This document shows positions 46,124-59,675 of a DNA stretch of 64,000 nt, piece by piece (position 1 is the stretch's first letter; each line of letters opens with the position of its first letter). Origin of the DNA: Podochytrium sp. JEL0797 (lineage: Eukaryota > Chytridiomycota > Chytridiomycetes > Chytridiales > Chytriomycetaceae); the NCBI GenBank assembly GCA_027596195.1, contig JADGJG010000007.1:55156-119155 (forward strand), given 5' to 3'. The notes under the pieces were generated by a model that made no database searches, had not been told where the DNA came from, and saw nothing but the letters and a program-made list of their open reading frames with translations. A program made the position numbers and the translations under genes.

Positions 46124-46344
46124 CTGTCCAGTTGGGAAAGCTCGTCATAATTAATCGCAAGAACTGCCAAAGTCTCCCACAGCACTTTCCAACTCCAATG
46201 TGCAAACCGAATCTCAGAGCGCATTCTGGCACACTGTCTTTCCAGATTGTCTAACGCGCAGGTGTCAAGACACAAGTTGGCTTGTCAAAATGGACCCAGA
46301 CTCACGACTGAGGATCTATTTGAATTAGTCGAGCAGTTTTGAAT
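46124..46344 (+). pseudogene. Decayed F-box/LRR 3' end, copy 2 of first remnant
   Basis: Same decayed LRR tail as at 5985-6205, including the stop-region match near 46320-46344. Confidence 0.65.
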
Positions 46345-46369
46345 GAAATTGTGACAATCCATGGTATTT

Positions 46370-46789
46370 TCAAAGATTGCTCGTCGATATCTCCACGTCG
46401 ATTTCATCGTCTGTATCTGGATCCACAATACCCGCAGCCTCCCCAAAAATTACCTTCATTTGCTCCCTAATCCGGTCAAGAACACGCGAAACCTCTCTTG
46501 ACGCGACATTCAATCCCAAAAACCCAACCCACTTGTCCGAACTCATCTCCCTCATCATTCCCTTCATATCGCGCGGTATCACACCCTCCAATGGATCATC
46601 CTCTTCATCACCTGCGTCGTGAACCCCCGCGTGTTGCACAAACATTGAAAAAAGCTTGCGAGGATTTTAATTGGTTTCAAACGGGAATGCTTGAGAACAG
46701 AGAGAGCGACAAACCGCAGCTAGCCTTGAACCAATTCATCAAATCTCTCGAAGTCACTCTTGTCCGCCAACGGGTCTATGATAAAGCAC
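46370..46789 (-). pseudogene. Internally deleted exporter remnant, copy 2
   Basis: Same fusion of exon 1 plus intron 1 to the exporter C-terminus as at 6231-6650. Confidence 0.8.
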
Positions 46790-46859
46790 CCTCCCGTTCC
46801 TTCTCAATTTTCATTATATTTTATTAATAAGATTTTGTGACGAATGCCGAAACTTAAAC

Positions 46860-47154
46860 TTGTAATTTGGGGTGGATTCTTGCCGAGTTGGGCACAAGTG
46901 GTAATATATTCGCTAGCAACGCCTTCCGTCACCCCCATTCCACCATGACTAGTTACTAGTTGAAGGAAACTGACTCTCTCGGCGCATTTCGCTCGTGCTC
47001 GACAACGCGATTAACTCAATAATTCTGCTTGGCACACTGCCATTCAACTTGGCCAACTGGTCGCGTTGGTTTAACTCACTCAATGTTTTAGAGGTTGACC
47101 CAGATTTAAGGCAATGGTTGATTGGGGATGCTTTTGACACAGACGAGGATTATA
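46860..47154 (+). pseudogene. Decayed F-box/LRR 3' half, copy 2 of second remnant
   Basis: Same remnant as at 6721-7015, with the damaged splice donor and the LIGDAFDTDEDY tail. Confidence 0.7.
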
Positions 47155-47164
47155 AAATATATTT

Positions 47165-50100
47165 TCAACTCTTGGTCGTCGAAATCTCCACCTGAATATC
47201 ATCCTCCGCATCGGGATCCACAATATCCACCGCCTCTCCGAAAATCACCTTCATATGATCTCCAATCCGATCCAGAACCCGCGACACTTCCCTCGACGCC
47301 ACATTCAGCCCCAACAAGCCAACCCACTTGTCCGAACTCAACTCCCTCATCATCCCCTCCCTATCACGCGGCATCACGCCCTCCAACGGATCCTCCTCCC
47401 CATCTCCTGCGTCGCGAACCCCCGCGTGTTCCACAAGCATCGAAACCAAACTCGAAATCATGCTGTCCCTCGCCCACGACGCGTTTGGGAGGTTCGGCAG
47501 AATATTCATCTTCGTCAACATGGTCGACTTGAACATGAAAATCAAAACGCGAATCGTTTGGTGCAGTTCTCGCCGTGCGTCGCCATACTTGCTGAACTTG
47601 ATCACGCGTCGGATCCCCTCGTCGAACGGCGAGTCTCCTACACAAAGCCGCATGGATTCGAAGCGGTTGAGGAGGCGATACATGCACTTGATGATGTCTT
47701 GATACGGTTCGCTCTTGAACCGACCCTCAAGTCGCGGTTCGCGGGCCGCCCATAGCATAAGCGGCTCAAGGGCAACGAGTTGGGAAAGGATTTTGTTTCC
47801 GAGGGATTTGATTTCGACGCGGTTGATGGGGTATTTGGTGCTTTTGAGGATTTCGAGGTAGAAGATGCAGAGGTTGTTGAGAATGTCGGAGAGGCGTTGG
47901 CGCACGATGCGTCGCGCGAAGCTTGGATAGATTATGAGGGTGAAGAGGTTGGTGAACAGGAGAGCGAGGACGGTTATGATAATGACTTTGTAAAGGTATA
48001 CTGCGGGTGGATCGAAAAGGGGGTTGTGCAAGCTCGCGTATGTGAAGATGGTGTACTTGAATAAGAATAATTAGTTATTAATCAGGCTGGAACGCGAAAT
48101 CACAGCGGGAATACCTTTCCGAAGTTGATGAGTGACAGGAACGCGAGGGGATAAAAGGCTGGATAGAACGTGGTCACAAAGAAACAGGGAATCGAGGCCA
48201 AGAAGGCCATGAGAATATGAAAATACGATCCTCGACCAAACCAGAGAACAGTCAAATACGCAAAGACGGATCCCATCGTCACCCCAAACATTCGACGAGG
48301 GCCGTCCGTGAATGCTTGACCAAGGGATGGGCTCACCGCGATAGCGACGGGAGGCACTGCATAAGAAACGTGCCAGCTCTTGTAGAAATGTCTAAAGCGC
48401 GCGAAGTTCAGTCAATTGCAGTGTTCGGAAACGCGAGTTTGATTTATCCTTACGGGTTTAAAAACATGATCAACAGCAAACATAGAACCGCTATCGCACT
48501 CTTGATGGCATATATCGATCGGGGAGAGATAATGAACGCCTCTACATCAACCAAAACGGCTTGGACAACCTCGATTCGCGTTTCCTTGGCAGCGAGTTTG
48601 GCACAAAACTTGGCATATCGCCTCTTGATACCACCGAAGACATCCTTAGAAGGAACATACCAGTTGAAATGGAATCGCGGACCGCGTTTGACTTGTGCAC
48701 ATGAGTGGCATTGGTCGTGAAGAACGGCGAGCTCCTTGGCGTACTGAATCAAACACAAAACGTCAACCAAAACTCTCGGCAACGGGTATTCAAAGTTTGC
48801 GCTTACCTCTCGAGTGGCCAGAATATAATAGTTGAGCTGAATAAACTTTTCCCAAGCCGCCTTCGATGCCAATGACCCCTTCAAGTCGTCGCCTCCTTCC
48901 TCGAAAATCCCAGAAAACAACTTTTGGCGATGCGCATCAAAAATCGACAGCGCGCTCGCTGTGCTCTTTTGGAGGGCATCGACCTCGTTCAAACTCTCCT
49001 TCTCCTTCTTGTGCGTTGCCCACTTGGAATCCAAAACCAACCCTCGAAATATTTTCGTGTTGGCGGTATCCACCTCGCGCCACGCGACTTTGATTTGGTC
49101 GCTCATGTTCTGCTGATACACGCGGGACTCCAACAACATCATCGTTTCGGGTGAATCGAGCACGGCGCTCATGGAAAACAGGATCGCGGCAACACTTTTC
49201 GATTGCGTCGTTACGTCCGCGTATTCCTGAACGGACATTCGTGAATACGTGATCTCCATGGACGCTTGGTTGATGGTAGCGTCAATGAGACGAAACGATA
49301 TTTGAATGTCGGCAACGAGTCCATCGCGAAGTTTGCAATTGGCGTCGTAGGCTTCTTTTGAAAAGTCGGCCGTGACGAGACATGCGTTGCATGCGTTCGA
49401 AAAGTCGGAGAGCTTTTCAAACAGGAGAGTGAGGCGTTCGTCGAGGTAGTGTTCGGCGCTTTCGGGGAAGATGCAAGTATTGACCACGAGACCGATCCTG
49501 CACACGAATAAAAGATCGTCAGAAACGCGAGCCTTGTCGTCTGGCAGGGGGTTTCGACTCACGAGATGCCAATCAAGCAGGCAGCGAGGATATTTTGGAG
49601 GTACACGTGGTCGAATCGATTCCCGCCACTGGTGTTAGGCCCCGTGAGGTCCAGCGCGGAAGCCACACAATTCAACGTCAGGATCGTTCCAAGCACGGCA
49701 AATAGAAAGAATCGTTCTAGAGAGATGGCGCGGGCTATGGAGAGCACGTATACGTTGACAACCACCACACAGGCCATGGCAACCTTGGAGTAGCCGGCAA
49801 CTGCTTGTATAAACGCCCAGAGAGCACCCGAGTAGCCGAAACAGGCCACCAGCTGGATCGTGGTTGTCAAATATGCCCCCACAGGCTTGCCTCTGAATTG
49901 GCGAGTGAGCAACAACGGGGTCGGACAGGAGGCGGACAACTTACGGCGGGTTGAATGTATTGATGAATACACAATAGTACAAAGCACGACCCTGGATCTT
50001 ATTGCCCCATGGAGAAAACACAAAGCCGGATGCCAAGGAGTACTGCGAGGATTTTTAATTAGTTTCAAACGGGAATGCTGCGAACAAAGAACGAGACAAA

Positions 50101-50224
50101 CCGCAGCTACAGCCTTGAACCAATTCTTAAAATCCCTCGAAGTCACTCTCGCACGCCAGCGAGTCCATGAAGAGGTACCTTGCGGTTGCTTGTTCATTTG
50201 ATTTTTCATTCCTGATTTCGTCAT
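47165..50224 (-). CDS. FUSC/ArAE_2-family exporter B, copy 2
   Basis: Exons 50224-50102, 50042-49945, 49892-49563, 49497-48807, 48743-48454, 48391-48115, 48055-47165; identical to 7026-10085, 899 residues. Confidence 0.85.
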
Positions 50225-50498
50225 GTGACATATTGTGACGAACGTGCGGCATGCCTAGGCAGTGAGCGGAATCTCTTTCCCCACTCCCTTGGTATACAGT
50301 ATTGGAGTCCATCCAAGCAACGCGACCCGACCTGGAGGCAGGGATGAGTTCGCTCAGTCTGGGTTGGAGTGAATTCATTCATTCATTTTGGTAATTGATG
50401 CAATTGAATTGAAGATGATTATTATACGGCTTTCATTCTCATTTCCCCTGCTTGACCTCCGCCAGTACATGCATTATTGAGAGCACAGACTGCAAATT

Positions 50499-50614
50499 GG
50501 CTATACTGCGCCTCGCGACACTTCCCTCTCCCTTTTTGGAGGACTTCAAACAGGCAGCGCGTCCTATTTTTTGATGGAACTTTTTTGATGGAACCGCGTA
50601 TATTCAGTAGGCAA
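50499..50614 (-). pseudogene. Old Yellow Enzyme gene fragment, copy 2
   Basis: Same OYE piece (NRTRCLFEVL) and 14-bp tandem duplication as at 10360-10475. Confidence 0.65.
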
Positions 50615-50685
50615 GCTTTTGTGCATGCGTACAAGTCCATGGGTGCCGACAATTGGCTATATGATCCCGGCCGTTATCATGTATT

Positions 50686-51567
50686 TTATTCCGCTTTCCA
50701 GAACACACCATGCTCGCGAGCAAACAAACTCGTTGCCTCATCACCTTTCTTCATTTGCACCTCCGCACTCTTCCACTCGAAGTTTTGCAAAATGTCCAAC
50801 GAGTCTTGGGTCAATCGGCAATGATCAAACAGCAACGACCACACAGGTTCCCAAAATCTCTGCCATGACTGCGTTTCCTTATTTTTGCTCTTGACATGCT
50901 CAAACGCAATCAGGCAGCCAGAAGGATTCAGGGCACGGTAAAGAATTGCGGCAGCGGACTGGTGCGAAAACGCGGGTAATCGGCGGAATTAAAAAAGTGA
51001 ACACTAATTTTCGCCAAACCCACCTCAACGTTTCCAACAGAGCAGAGGGCCAGTACGCAAACGATGGTGTCGACGCGAAGCGCAGGGGGGAGGTCATGCA
51101 CGCCACACGATAGAATTTCGACGGGGATTCCTGCCTTTTCGCCCTCCTTGACAATAAACGGGTGCATGTCGACGTTTGGCTCGACGGCAATGTACTTCTT
51201 GACTTTATCCTTGTTCTGTTTCCGGGGACTCGTTTAGATCAGTGATAGCAAGGGATTAGTGACATACCAGCATCTGCAACGTGTGGCCATGCCCCGCGCC
51301 AATATCGAGCACAAGGCCGTATGCGTTTGGCAAGATGAGCATTGCGCGCACGCCTTTGTTTTCCGCGTTGATGCGCCCGCCAACGGTTGCCCACACGTTG
51401 GCCATGAGCTTCCGCTGCAGGACGTGTGGTTTGAAGAGCAGCGAAGGCTGCACAATCACGTCCAAAAGTGTCGGGAGAAGAGCGATGAGGACTCCCGCGA
51501 TCATGATCGCGATGATGGAATACTTGTCGATGAATGTCATGGCGCGGCGTGAATGTGTGGAGGTCAT
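50686..51567 (-). CDS. METTL7-like methyltransferase 1, copy 2
   Basis: Exons 51567-51268, 51215-51024, 50958-50686; identical to 10547-11428, 254 residues. Confidence 0.85.
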
Positions 51568-51817
51568 TTTTGCTTTCTTTGTACATCGTCTGGCAAAGGA
51601 GAATTCTTTATCTATTGCGGTAGGTAGACGCGTTTGGGTGGGGTGTTTGGGATGATCCAGGTTGGAACAGGGCTCAATTGGAGGGGGGGAGTATCAGAAA
51701 ACACGAGAGTGGCAACCAACATGCCATGTGACGAACGTTTATTAATGAAGAAAGAAAACAGGAATATATTCAAATACTGAGCTAGAATAGAAATAAAATG
51801 GCCGCATCTCGGGCCAA

Positions 51818-53033
51818 TCAGTGTCCATGAGAGACCTCTTCAACCTTTCCTCCCCCAACCTTCGCCACCTGCTCCTCCTCCCAACTCGGGAAATCAATGT
51901 ACATCTTCTCACCGCCCCCATAATGGCCCCTCTCAACATTCTCATACGTGGTCACGGGAAGCCCAAACTTGATTCGAGACACCAAGTCTGGAGTAGTGAT
52001 GAAATCGCGTCCGAATCCAATCAAATCGCCACGGTTCGCAATAACAGCCTCTTCGGCGATAGATCCAGTGTATCCCCCCGTGAGCATGACTTTTGTGAGT
52101 GGGTTCGAGAGGAGAGGCCTGTACTCGTTGAGTTTGGAGGTTGCGTGAGGAGGTCCTTGCATCCATGATCCCCAGAATGGCTCCGTGAGGTGGATATAGC
52201 TGAGGTCGAGCTGGTTCAAGCGAGTGAGAACGTTCGTGTACAATGTCTTGGGATCAGAGTCTTGCACTCCTTGCATGTTGCAGTCGGGAGAAATGCGGAT
52301 CGCGACTTTGGACGCAGGAACGACTTGCAAAACCGCGTCAACGACTTCAAACAGGAAACGCGTTCTGTTTTCGATGGATCCGCCGTAATCGTCGGTACGA
52401 AGGTTCGTGTTGTCGTTGAGGAACTGTTCAATGAGGTATCCGTGGGCCGCGTGGATTTCAACGCCATCGAATCCAGCCACTTCCACAGCAAGGCGAGCAC
52501 TTTCAGCGTACGATCTCACAGTCTCCTGAATTTCAGCAACACTCAACGCGCGGGCTGGCGGGCGGTTCTCGCGCGCACTCGTGGCACTTGCAGAAACGGG
52601 GGCTTGGTTGTCGGGTTGGAATTTGGGTTGCGAGAGGCGACCCACGTGCCAGAGTTGTGCGTAAATGTATCCGCCTTTGCGGTGGACCGCGTCGGTGGAG
52701 GCCTTCCATGCTTGGGCGTATTCGGTTGTGAAGATGCGGGGGACATCGGCGTATCCGTTGGCTGTCAAGTCGATGGTGGTTCCTTCAGAGATAATCAGGC
52801 CACCAGGAGTGGCACGCTGCGAGTAATGGAGTGCGTTGAGGGCGTTGGCAATGTAGTTGGGGCTTCGGGAACGCGTCAAAGGTGCCATCACAACACGGTG
52901 TGAAAGCTGATGGATGTGTGATTGATCAGTCTCAATAGATACGCAAAACTTAGAGATCAATTCGTACCTGCATATCTCCCACTTGGAGGGACTTGAATAA
53001 GGCAGGGTGGTGAATGTTGGTTTGGTTCGACAT
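51818..53033 (-). CDS. Old Yellow Enzyme OYE1, copy 2
   Basis: Exons 53033-52968 and 52906-51818; identical to 11679-12894, 384 residues. Confidence 0.9.
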
Positions 53034-53289
53034 TTGGAAGTAGTTTTTTCTATATGGTTCAGATCTCGAAGGTGACCCTTATATACCAATAATCAGGACC
53101 TATATTTCAAATCGAATTCAAATCCGCGGCCATGTTGGGCGTGGTAATAACAAGCTGACAATTGGAAAAGTCGAACCCTGTGACATTTCATATCGCCGCA
53201 TGCGTTCGAAGACACGGCTGCCGACAATCAGCTACATGATTCAGGCTATGATAATACATTTTATTCCCCTCTAGCCATAATTCTGGCCA

Positions 53290-54169
53290 TTATTCCGCTT
53301 TCCAGAACACACCTTGCTCGTGCACAAACAAACTCGTTGCCTCATCACCCTCCTTCATTTGCACCTCCGCGCTCTTCCACTCAAAATTTTGCAAGATGTC
53401 CAACGAGTCCTGGGTCAATCGGCACCGATCAAACAGCAACGACCACACAGGTTCCCAAAATCTCTGCCACCACTGCGTTTCCTTATTTTTGCTCTTAACA
53501 TGCTCAAATGCAATGAGGCAGCCGGAAGGATTCAGGGCACGGTAAAGGATGGCAGCAGCGGACTATTTTGTGAAATTCGGCGGAATCAAAAAAACGGCGG
53601 AATCATTTTTGCCAGACGCACCTCCACGTTTCCAACCGAGCAAAGAGTCAGTACGCAAATGATTGTGTCAACGCGAAGCGAAGGGGGGAGGTCATGCACG
53701 CCACACGATAGAATCTCGACGGGGATTCCTGCTTTTTCGCCCTCTTTGACGATAAACGGATGCATGTCGACGTTGGGCTCGACGGCAATGTATTTCTTGA
53801 CTGCATTCTTGTTCTGGTGACGGAGAATCGTTTAAATCACATGCCAGGAAGTATCCAGCAACATACCAGCATCTGCAACGTGTGGCCATGTCCCGCGCCA
53901 ATGTCGAGAACTAGACCGTGTGCATTTGGCGTGATGAGAATTGCGCGCACATCCTTGTTTCCCTCGTTGACGCCCTCGCCGAATCCGTTCGCCCAAACGT
54001 TGGCCATGAGTTTCTGTTGCAGAGCGAGTGGCTTCAAGAGCAGCGCAGGCTGTGCGATCACATCCAAAATGGTCGGGAGAAGCGCAATGCGGAGTGCCGC
54101 GATCATGTCCCACACAATCGAAAACTTGTCGCTGAATGTCATGGCGGCGGGTGATCGAGTTGAGGCCAT
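53290..54169 (-). CDS. METTL7-like methyltransferase 2, copy 2
   Basis: Exons 54169-53867, 53813-53622, 53562-53290; identical to 13151-14030, 255 residues. Confidence 0.85.
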
Positions 54170-54196
54170 TTCTGCGTTCTTTTTTTTGCGGTATTC

Positions 54197-57033
54197 TCAT
54201 ATCCGTGTGACAACCTCCACTTCATCCACCTCCTCCTCCGAATCCTCATCCACAATATCCGCCGCCTCCCCAAAAATTAGCTTCATCCGCTCCCCAATCC
54301 CATCCAACACGCGCGACACTTCCCGCGACGACACATTCAGCGTCAACAACCCAACCCACTTGCGCGTACTCAACGTTTCCAACATACCATCTATATCGCG
54401 TGGCAACACGGTTTCCATCAGTTCAGACCCGTCCCCTCGCTGGTGACGCACGAGATTGCTCACTAGTCGCGAAATCATGCGCTCGCGTGCGTAGGACGCG
54501 TTTGGTAGGTTTGGGAGGACAGGGGTTCCAGTCAAGAGGATCGATTTGAACAGGTAGAGCAGGACACGAATCGTTTTGTGTAGTTCGCGGCGAGACGCGC
54601 CGTATTCGCCCTTCTTGGTCATTTGCCGAATCTCGCGATCAAAGGGCGCATCTCCGACACACAATCGCATGCCTTCGAATCGGTTCAGGAGTCGGTACAT
54701 GCAAGTAATGACTTGGCGGTAATCCTCAGCCGGAAACGCGTTCAGCCTTGGCTCGGAGCACGCGAACATCACGAGCGGGTCCAAGGTGACAAGCTGGGAC
54801 AGGATTTTGGTGCCCATGTTTTTGACTTTGACGCGATCGATTGTGTCGGATTTGGCTCCTTGGAGGATTTGGAGGTAGAAGCTGCAGAGGCTGACGAAAA
54901 TGTCGGACATGCGGTGGCGCAGGGCAAGGGCCGCCGAACGAGGATAGATGAGGAGAGTGAAGACAGTCGTGAATAAAATCGCAGTAGAGGTCACTGCAAC
55001 GGCCTTGTACAAATAGACTGCTGGGGCCTCAAAAAATGGGTTGTCCGCGTTTGCGAGGGCGACCATTGTGAACTGCCGAATTCACGGTCCAGTTTAGCGA
55101 ACTGTGGTACGGTAAAACAGCTCTCACCTTTCCGAAATTCGTGAGAGACAGGAGGGCGACAGGGAATAGGGCTGGATTGTATACCGCCAAAAAGAAACCA
55201 GGCAACGCCGCGAGACATCCCATCAGAATGTGAAACAAGGACGACCTTCCGAACCATAGAACCGTCAAATAAGCGAGCGTGGTTCCCAAAGTGACTCCCA
55301 AGATTCGACGAGGGGCATCCTTCAGCGTTTGACCCAGGGAAGGACTCACAGCGACAATGACTGGAGTGATCGCGTATGACACGTTCCACGTTTTATAAAA
55401 TTCTCTGGAACAAAGAGATGTGTTAGTGGACTATTCATAGAAATTTTGAGCCAACCGACGCGTCACTTACGGATTCGAATACATGATCAGCTGCAAGCAC
55501 AACACCGCAGTGGCAACCTTGAGCGCATAAACCGAACACGGTGACAGCAAAAACGTGGACGTTCCAATCAAAACTGACTTGACGGTCTTTTTCGGCTTTG
55601 ATTTGTGGATCGGTTTTTTGGAACTTTCGGCTCCAGTCTTTTTCGGAGAATAGAAATTGAAATGGAATCGAACGCCTTGCTCGTGCCTTGCAGATGTGCG
55701 AACCAAATCGTAGAGATTCGTGAGTTCTTTGGCAAACTGTGTTTGAAAAGGGAGTTGGACTTAACCCGGATGTGATTACATCCCGTGCTCACCTCTTTCG
55801 TTGCCAACAAATGGAAATTTAACTGCACAAACATTTCCCAACTCGCATTCGAATGCACCCCGGGACCCCCGTGATCGATCCCATCGTCTCGAAATATACC
55901 AGAAAATAACTCGAGCCGATGCCCCTCAAACGCGCTCAACGCCTTCTCCACCGCCTTTTCAAGTTGCACCAAAGCCACCGACTTCACTTCCTCCTCCTCC
56001 CCCCTCTTCTTCTTCTTTCCCACTCAAAAAGAGCAGCCACATCGCAAACCACCGCATCACACGCCGCCTCCAACTCCCTCCACGTCACCAACACCTCCAC
56101 ACTCATACTCTCGCGATACTCCTGCCTCCCCACCAACGCCTCACACTCTTTCGAATTCAGCACCGCGTTCAACGAAAACAACACGGCCGCAACACTTTTG
56201 CATTGCCTCGCGATGGCGGAGTAATCGCGCACGGATAAATGCGAGTACGTGATTTCCATACTCGCTTCCGAAATCGTTGTGTCGATTGCGGCAAACGCGC
56301 GTTGAATGTCCCGCGCGAGTGCGATGCGGGACGCGCGGTTCGCGTCGTGAGATTCATGCGAAAAGTCGGTAGTGATGAGACACGCGTTGGATAAACGAGA
56401 AAGGTTTGAAATGTGGTGTAACAGGAGGGAGAAGCGTTCGGAGAGGTGTTGTTCGGCTCGGTCTGGGAAGATGCAGAGGTTCACGACGAGGCCGATGGCG
56501 AGACCGAGGCAGCAGGCGGTGAGAATGTTTTTGAGGTAGACGTGGTCGAATCGATTGCCTCCGCTTGTGTTGGGGCCGCTCAATTCCAATACGGAGGTTA
56601 TGGAGTCGAAAGCGAGGATGGTGCCGAGTAATGCGACAATCATTAGGTTTGGTTTGGCCCAACGCACGAGGGAGAGCATATACGTGTTGAGAAAGAGGAC
56701 GGCGGCCATTCCGACGTAGGAGCCGCCTGCCACGGCTTGAATGAATGCCCAGACTGCGCTCGAATAGAGGAAGGTAATCAGGAGAATGAAAGTGACCATG
56801 ATGTAATTTCCGACGGTTTTGCTCGGAGCGTTGACGGTGTTTGTGAAGATGACAAAGTAGAGTGCCCGTGTTTGGATGCGAGACCCCCATGGGGAATAAG
56901 CAAATGCGGTTGCGAGGACGTAGGCAACGACAGCCTTGAACCAGTTCTTCAATTGCCTCGAAGTGAGCATTGCGAAGTCGGCCGCTGGTTTGGAGATGAA
57001 ATTCAATTGTGCCTGTGGCTGGAAATGAGTCAT
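54197..57033 (-). CDS. FUSC/ArAE_2-family exporter C, copy 2, same frameshift
   Basis: Exons 57033-55793, 55736-55471, 55404-55128, 55072-54197. The frame break at the C6 run (near 55998-56005) is present here exactly as in copy 1 at 14058-16894. Confidence 0.75.
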
Positions 57034-57153
57034 CAAAGTTTGACAACTTTTTGAAATTCGATTCCAGTTTACTCCTCGAGCTTGCATTCCCAATACAGAT
57101 TAAATTACTCCTCATCTCACACGTCTTGTATTAAAGAATTATTAAAAATGCGC

Positions 57154-58353
57154 TCAGAGCTTAGATTCCAAACACGTGGCAGCCTGCTCCTCCTCCCACG
57201 TCTTGTAATCGGAATACATTTTCACACCGCCGCCGTACTTTCCACTCTGATCCGCAACATAAGGGGTAATGGGCAGCGCGTATCGAATTCTCTGCACCAG
57301 ATCCGGGTTCGAAATAAACGCGCGCCCAAGCCCAACCAGATCAGCACGTCCTGACTCGACAGCCTCCTGCGCACTCTCCCCAGTGTATCCACCCGTCAGG
57401 ATCACTTTGGTCAATGGATTCGTGATCAACGAGCGGTAGTACACGAGTTTGGATTCGTTGTGGGGAGGGCCTTGAAGGTACATTCCCCAGAGGGGTTCAG
57501 TGAGCTGAATGTAACTGAGATCGTACTCGTTCAAGCGCGAGAGGACGTTGGTGTAAAGCGTTTTGGGGTCTGAGTCTTTCATTCCCTGCATGTTGACGTC
57601 TGGAGAGATGCGAATCGCGACCTTGGACACAGGAACGACTTTCAAAACCGCGTCAACGACTTCAAACAGGAAACGCGTCCTGTTCTCGATGGAACCGCCA
57701 TAATCGTCGGTACGCAGGTTCGTGTTGTCATTGAGGAACTGTTCAATCAAGTATCCATGGGCCGCGTGGATTTCAACACCATCGAATCCAGCCACTTCCA
57801 CGGCCAGTCGCGCGCTTTCGGCGTACGATCTCACAATGTCTTTGATTTCGGGAATGGTCAACGCACGTGCGGGGGCTCTGTCCTTGTGGGCGCTCGTTGC
57901 ACTCGAGGACACGTGCGGTTTGTTGTCGGGTTGGAATTTGGGTTGCGACATGCGTCCCACGTGCCAGAGTTGTGCGTAAATGTATCCGCCTTTTCGGTGG
58001 ATCGCGTCGGTGGAGGCCTTCCAGGCTTCGGCGTGGACGAGGGTGTCGATGCGAGGGACGTCGGGGTATCCGTTGGCCGTTGGGTGGACCTGTAGTGATT
58101 GATGACCATGTGGTGAGCACACGTTATAAAAGGTGATCGGACAAAGCTGACTAACAGTGGTTCCTTCAGAGATGATCAGGCCACCAGGAGTAGCACGCTG
58201 TGAGTAATACAGAGCGTTGTGGGTGTTGGCAGTGTAGTTTGGGCTGCGGGAGCGGGTCAAGGGCGCCATGGCGATGCGGTGCGTGAGCTGCATATCTCCC
58301 ACTCGGATTGGAGTGAACAGTGCGGCGTGGTGGGCCTTGAGTGCGGATGCCAT
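57154..58353 (-). CDS. Old Yellow Enzyme OYE2, copy 2
   Basis: Exons 58353-58156 and 58089-57154; identical to 17015-18214, 377 residues. The divergent promoter region follows at 58354-58625. Confidence 0.9.
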   Translation of the reverse strand: MASALKAHHAALFTPIRVGDMQLTHRIAMAPLTRSRSPNYTANTHNALYYSQRATPGGLIISEGTTVSQLCPITFYNVCSPHGHQSLQVHPTANGYPDVPRIDTLVHAEAWKASTDAIHRKGGYIYAQLWHVGRMSQPKFQPDNKPHVSSSATSAHKDRAPARALTIPEIKDIVRSYAESARLAVEVAGFDGVEIHAAHGYLIEQFLNDNTNLRTDDYGGSIENRTRFLFEVVDAVLKVVPVSKVAIRISPDVNMQGMKDSDPKTLYTNVLSRLNEYDLSYIQLTEPLWGMYLQGPPHNESKLVYYRSLITNPLTKVILTGGYTGESAQEAVESGRADLVGLGRAFISNPDLVQRIRYALPITPYVADQSGKYGGGVKMYSDYKTWEEEQAATCLESKL

Positions 58354-58625
58354 GATGCTTGTTTGGTGATCGTTTCTCGCGAAAAGTTTGCGGGTTTGAA
58401 CATTTTTGGTGGCGTTTTGGCAGTAGCAATTCAAATGCCCTCGAGGCTCTATCTCCATTCCCGTGGCGGCTAAAGTAGTATTATAAATGACGAAAAATTG
58501 GCATGATGATAAGTATGCTCCCGGTGGACATTATTAACAACGAACCAATTGCAAATCACGGCAAATCACAGTGCACAGTTAACCAATGAAATTTTCAGTG
58601 TGATCCCAAGGCGATTGCTGCATCA

Positions 58626-58982
58626 TTGTTGGAACCGAGTCATGCCGCCACCCGTGAAAAAATTATCTCTCTGAACTCTTCGCAAGCCCCCCATATCTCA
58701 ATGCCATTGACCACGTCCCACAGCTACACCCCGCTCGTTCCCTCGCCTCTGACCACCAAAGTCATGACGGCCGTGTGTCCCTCGCCTGCCGAGAGCCCGC
58801 TGCCATCGCCGCGAATGGCGCCCACACCGACTGCCACCACCCCGCTCCTGCTGCCATGGCTTCCGCCTCAGCAGCAACAACAGCAACAACAACAGCAAAG
58901 CGAGTACGAAGTGCGATTGTTGGAGTCGAAGGAGGGGTGGTGGTCATGGGGGCTGTTTGGATCGTGTTTCGGCTGCCGATGA
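58626..58982 (+). CDS. Small polyglutamine protein, copy 2
   Basis: Identical to 18487-18843, 118 residues, with the same ten-Gln tract and downstream AATAAA (59055-59060). Confidence 0.5.
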   Translation: MLEPSHAATREKIISLNSSQAPHISMPLTTSHSYTPLVPSPLTTKVMTAVCPSPAESPLPSPRMAPTPTATTPLLLPWLPPQQQQQQQQQQSEYEVRLLESKEGWWSWGLFGSCFGCR

Positions 58983-59473
58983 ATGACGATCGCCAATTAC
59001 GCAATATACCTGGGAGTGGAGCTGGCTCATGCTCTCGCTGCTTTAGACTTTAGAAATAAAACAAATAATGATTAGCAAGCAATTATGCAACTGCCACGTT
59101 GTTGTGTTTTTCGGGCATTCGGAGGCGGCTCCAGAACCGCGATTGAACTGTGACTACTGAAACTGTCCTTGAAAATTCCTCTCCCCCTTTATTGACCTCA
59201 TCGTCTTTCTCCTAACGCGGCGCCATTTGATACCGAAAGAAGGTTTACCACCTCGGCTTCCGGCCGCCAGCCACATCCACGGGCTGTCGCTGACCCACCA
59301 TCATAACAAAATGAACCCATCAATACAAACCTACACCACAATGCCCCCCTTCTTTGCCCTCGTATTTCCGATTGCCATTTTCCAAAGCACTTTCTGCGCC
59401 ACCTCGGCACCGGAAAAAATCACGGAAAAATCGTGTGGCCGCCCCCAGAACCTCACAAACGGTGTATGGGCAG

Positions 59474-59674
59474 ATGGTTCCCGCGATTATGGCTTTTTCC
59501 ATCGGAGGTGGGTGTTTGACCGTCGCGGGGAGTGCATGGTATGCCCCGCGCGTGGCAGTATTACGAAACACGAGAATTTGTAACGGGCTTTCCGAGAGAA
59601 TGGTTAACCTTGCATTACGCGATAGTAAAAAATATCCAGTGGCCACTGTTCCCAGCCGCCAAAGCAATTATTAA
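59474..59674 (+). CDS. Candidate NDUFA1-like small membrane protein, copy 2
   Basis: Identical to 19335-19535, 66 residues; the same weak family resemblance applies. Confidence 0.35.
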   Translation: MVPAIMAFSIGGGCLTVAGSAWYAPRVAVLRNTRICNGLSERMVNLALRDSKKYPVATVPSRQSNY

Positions 59675-59675
59675 T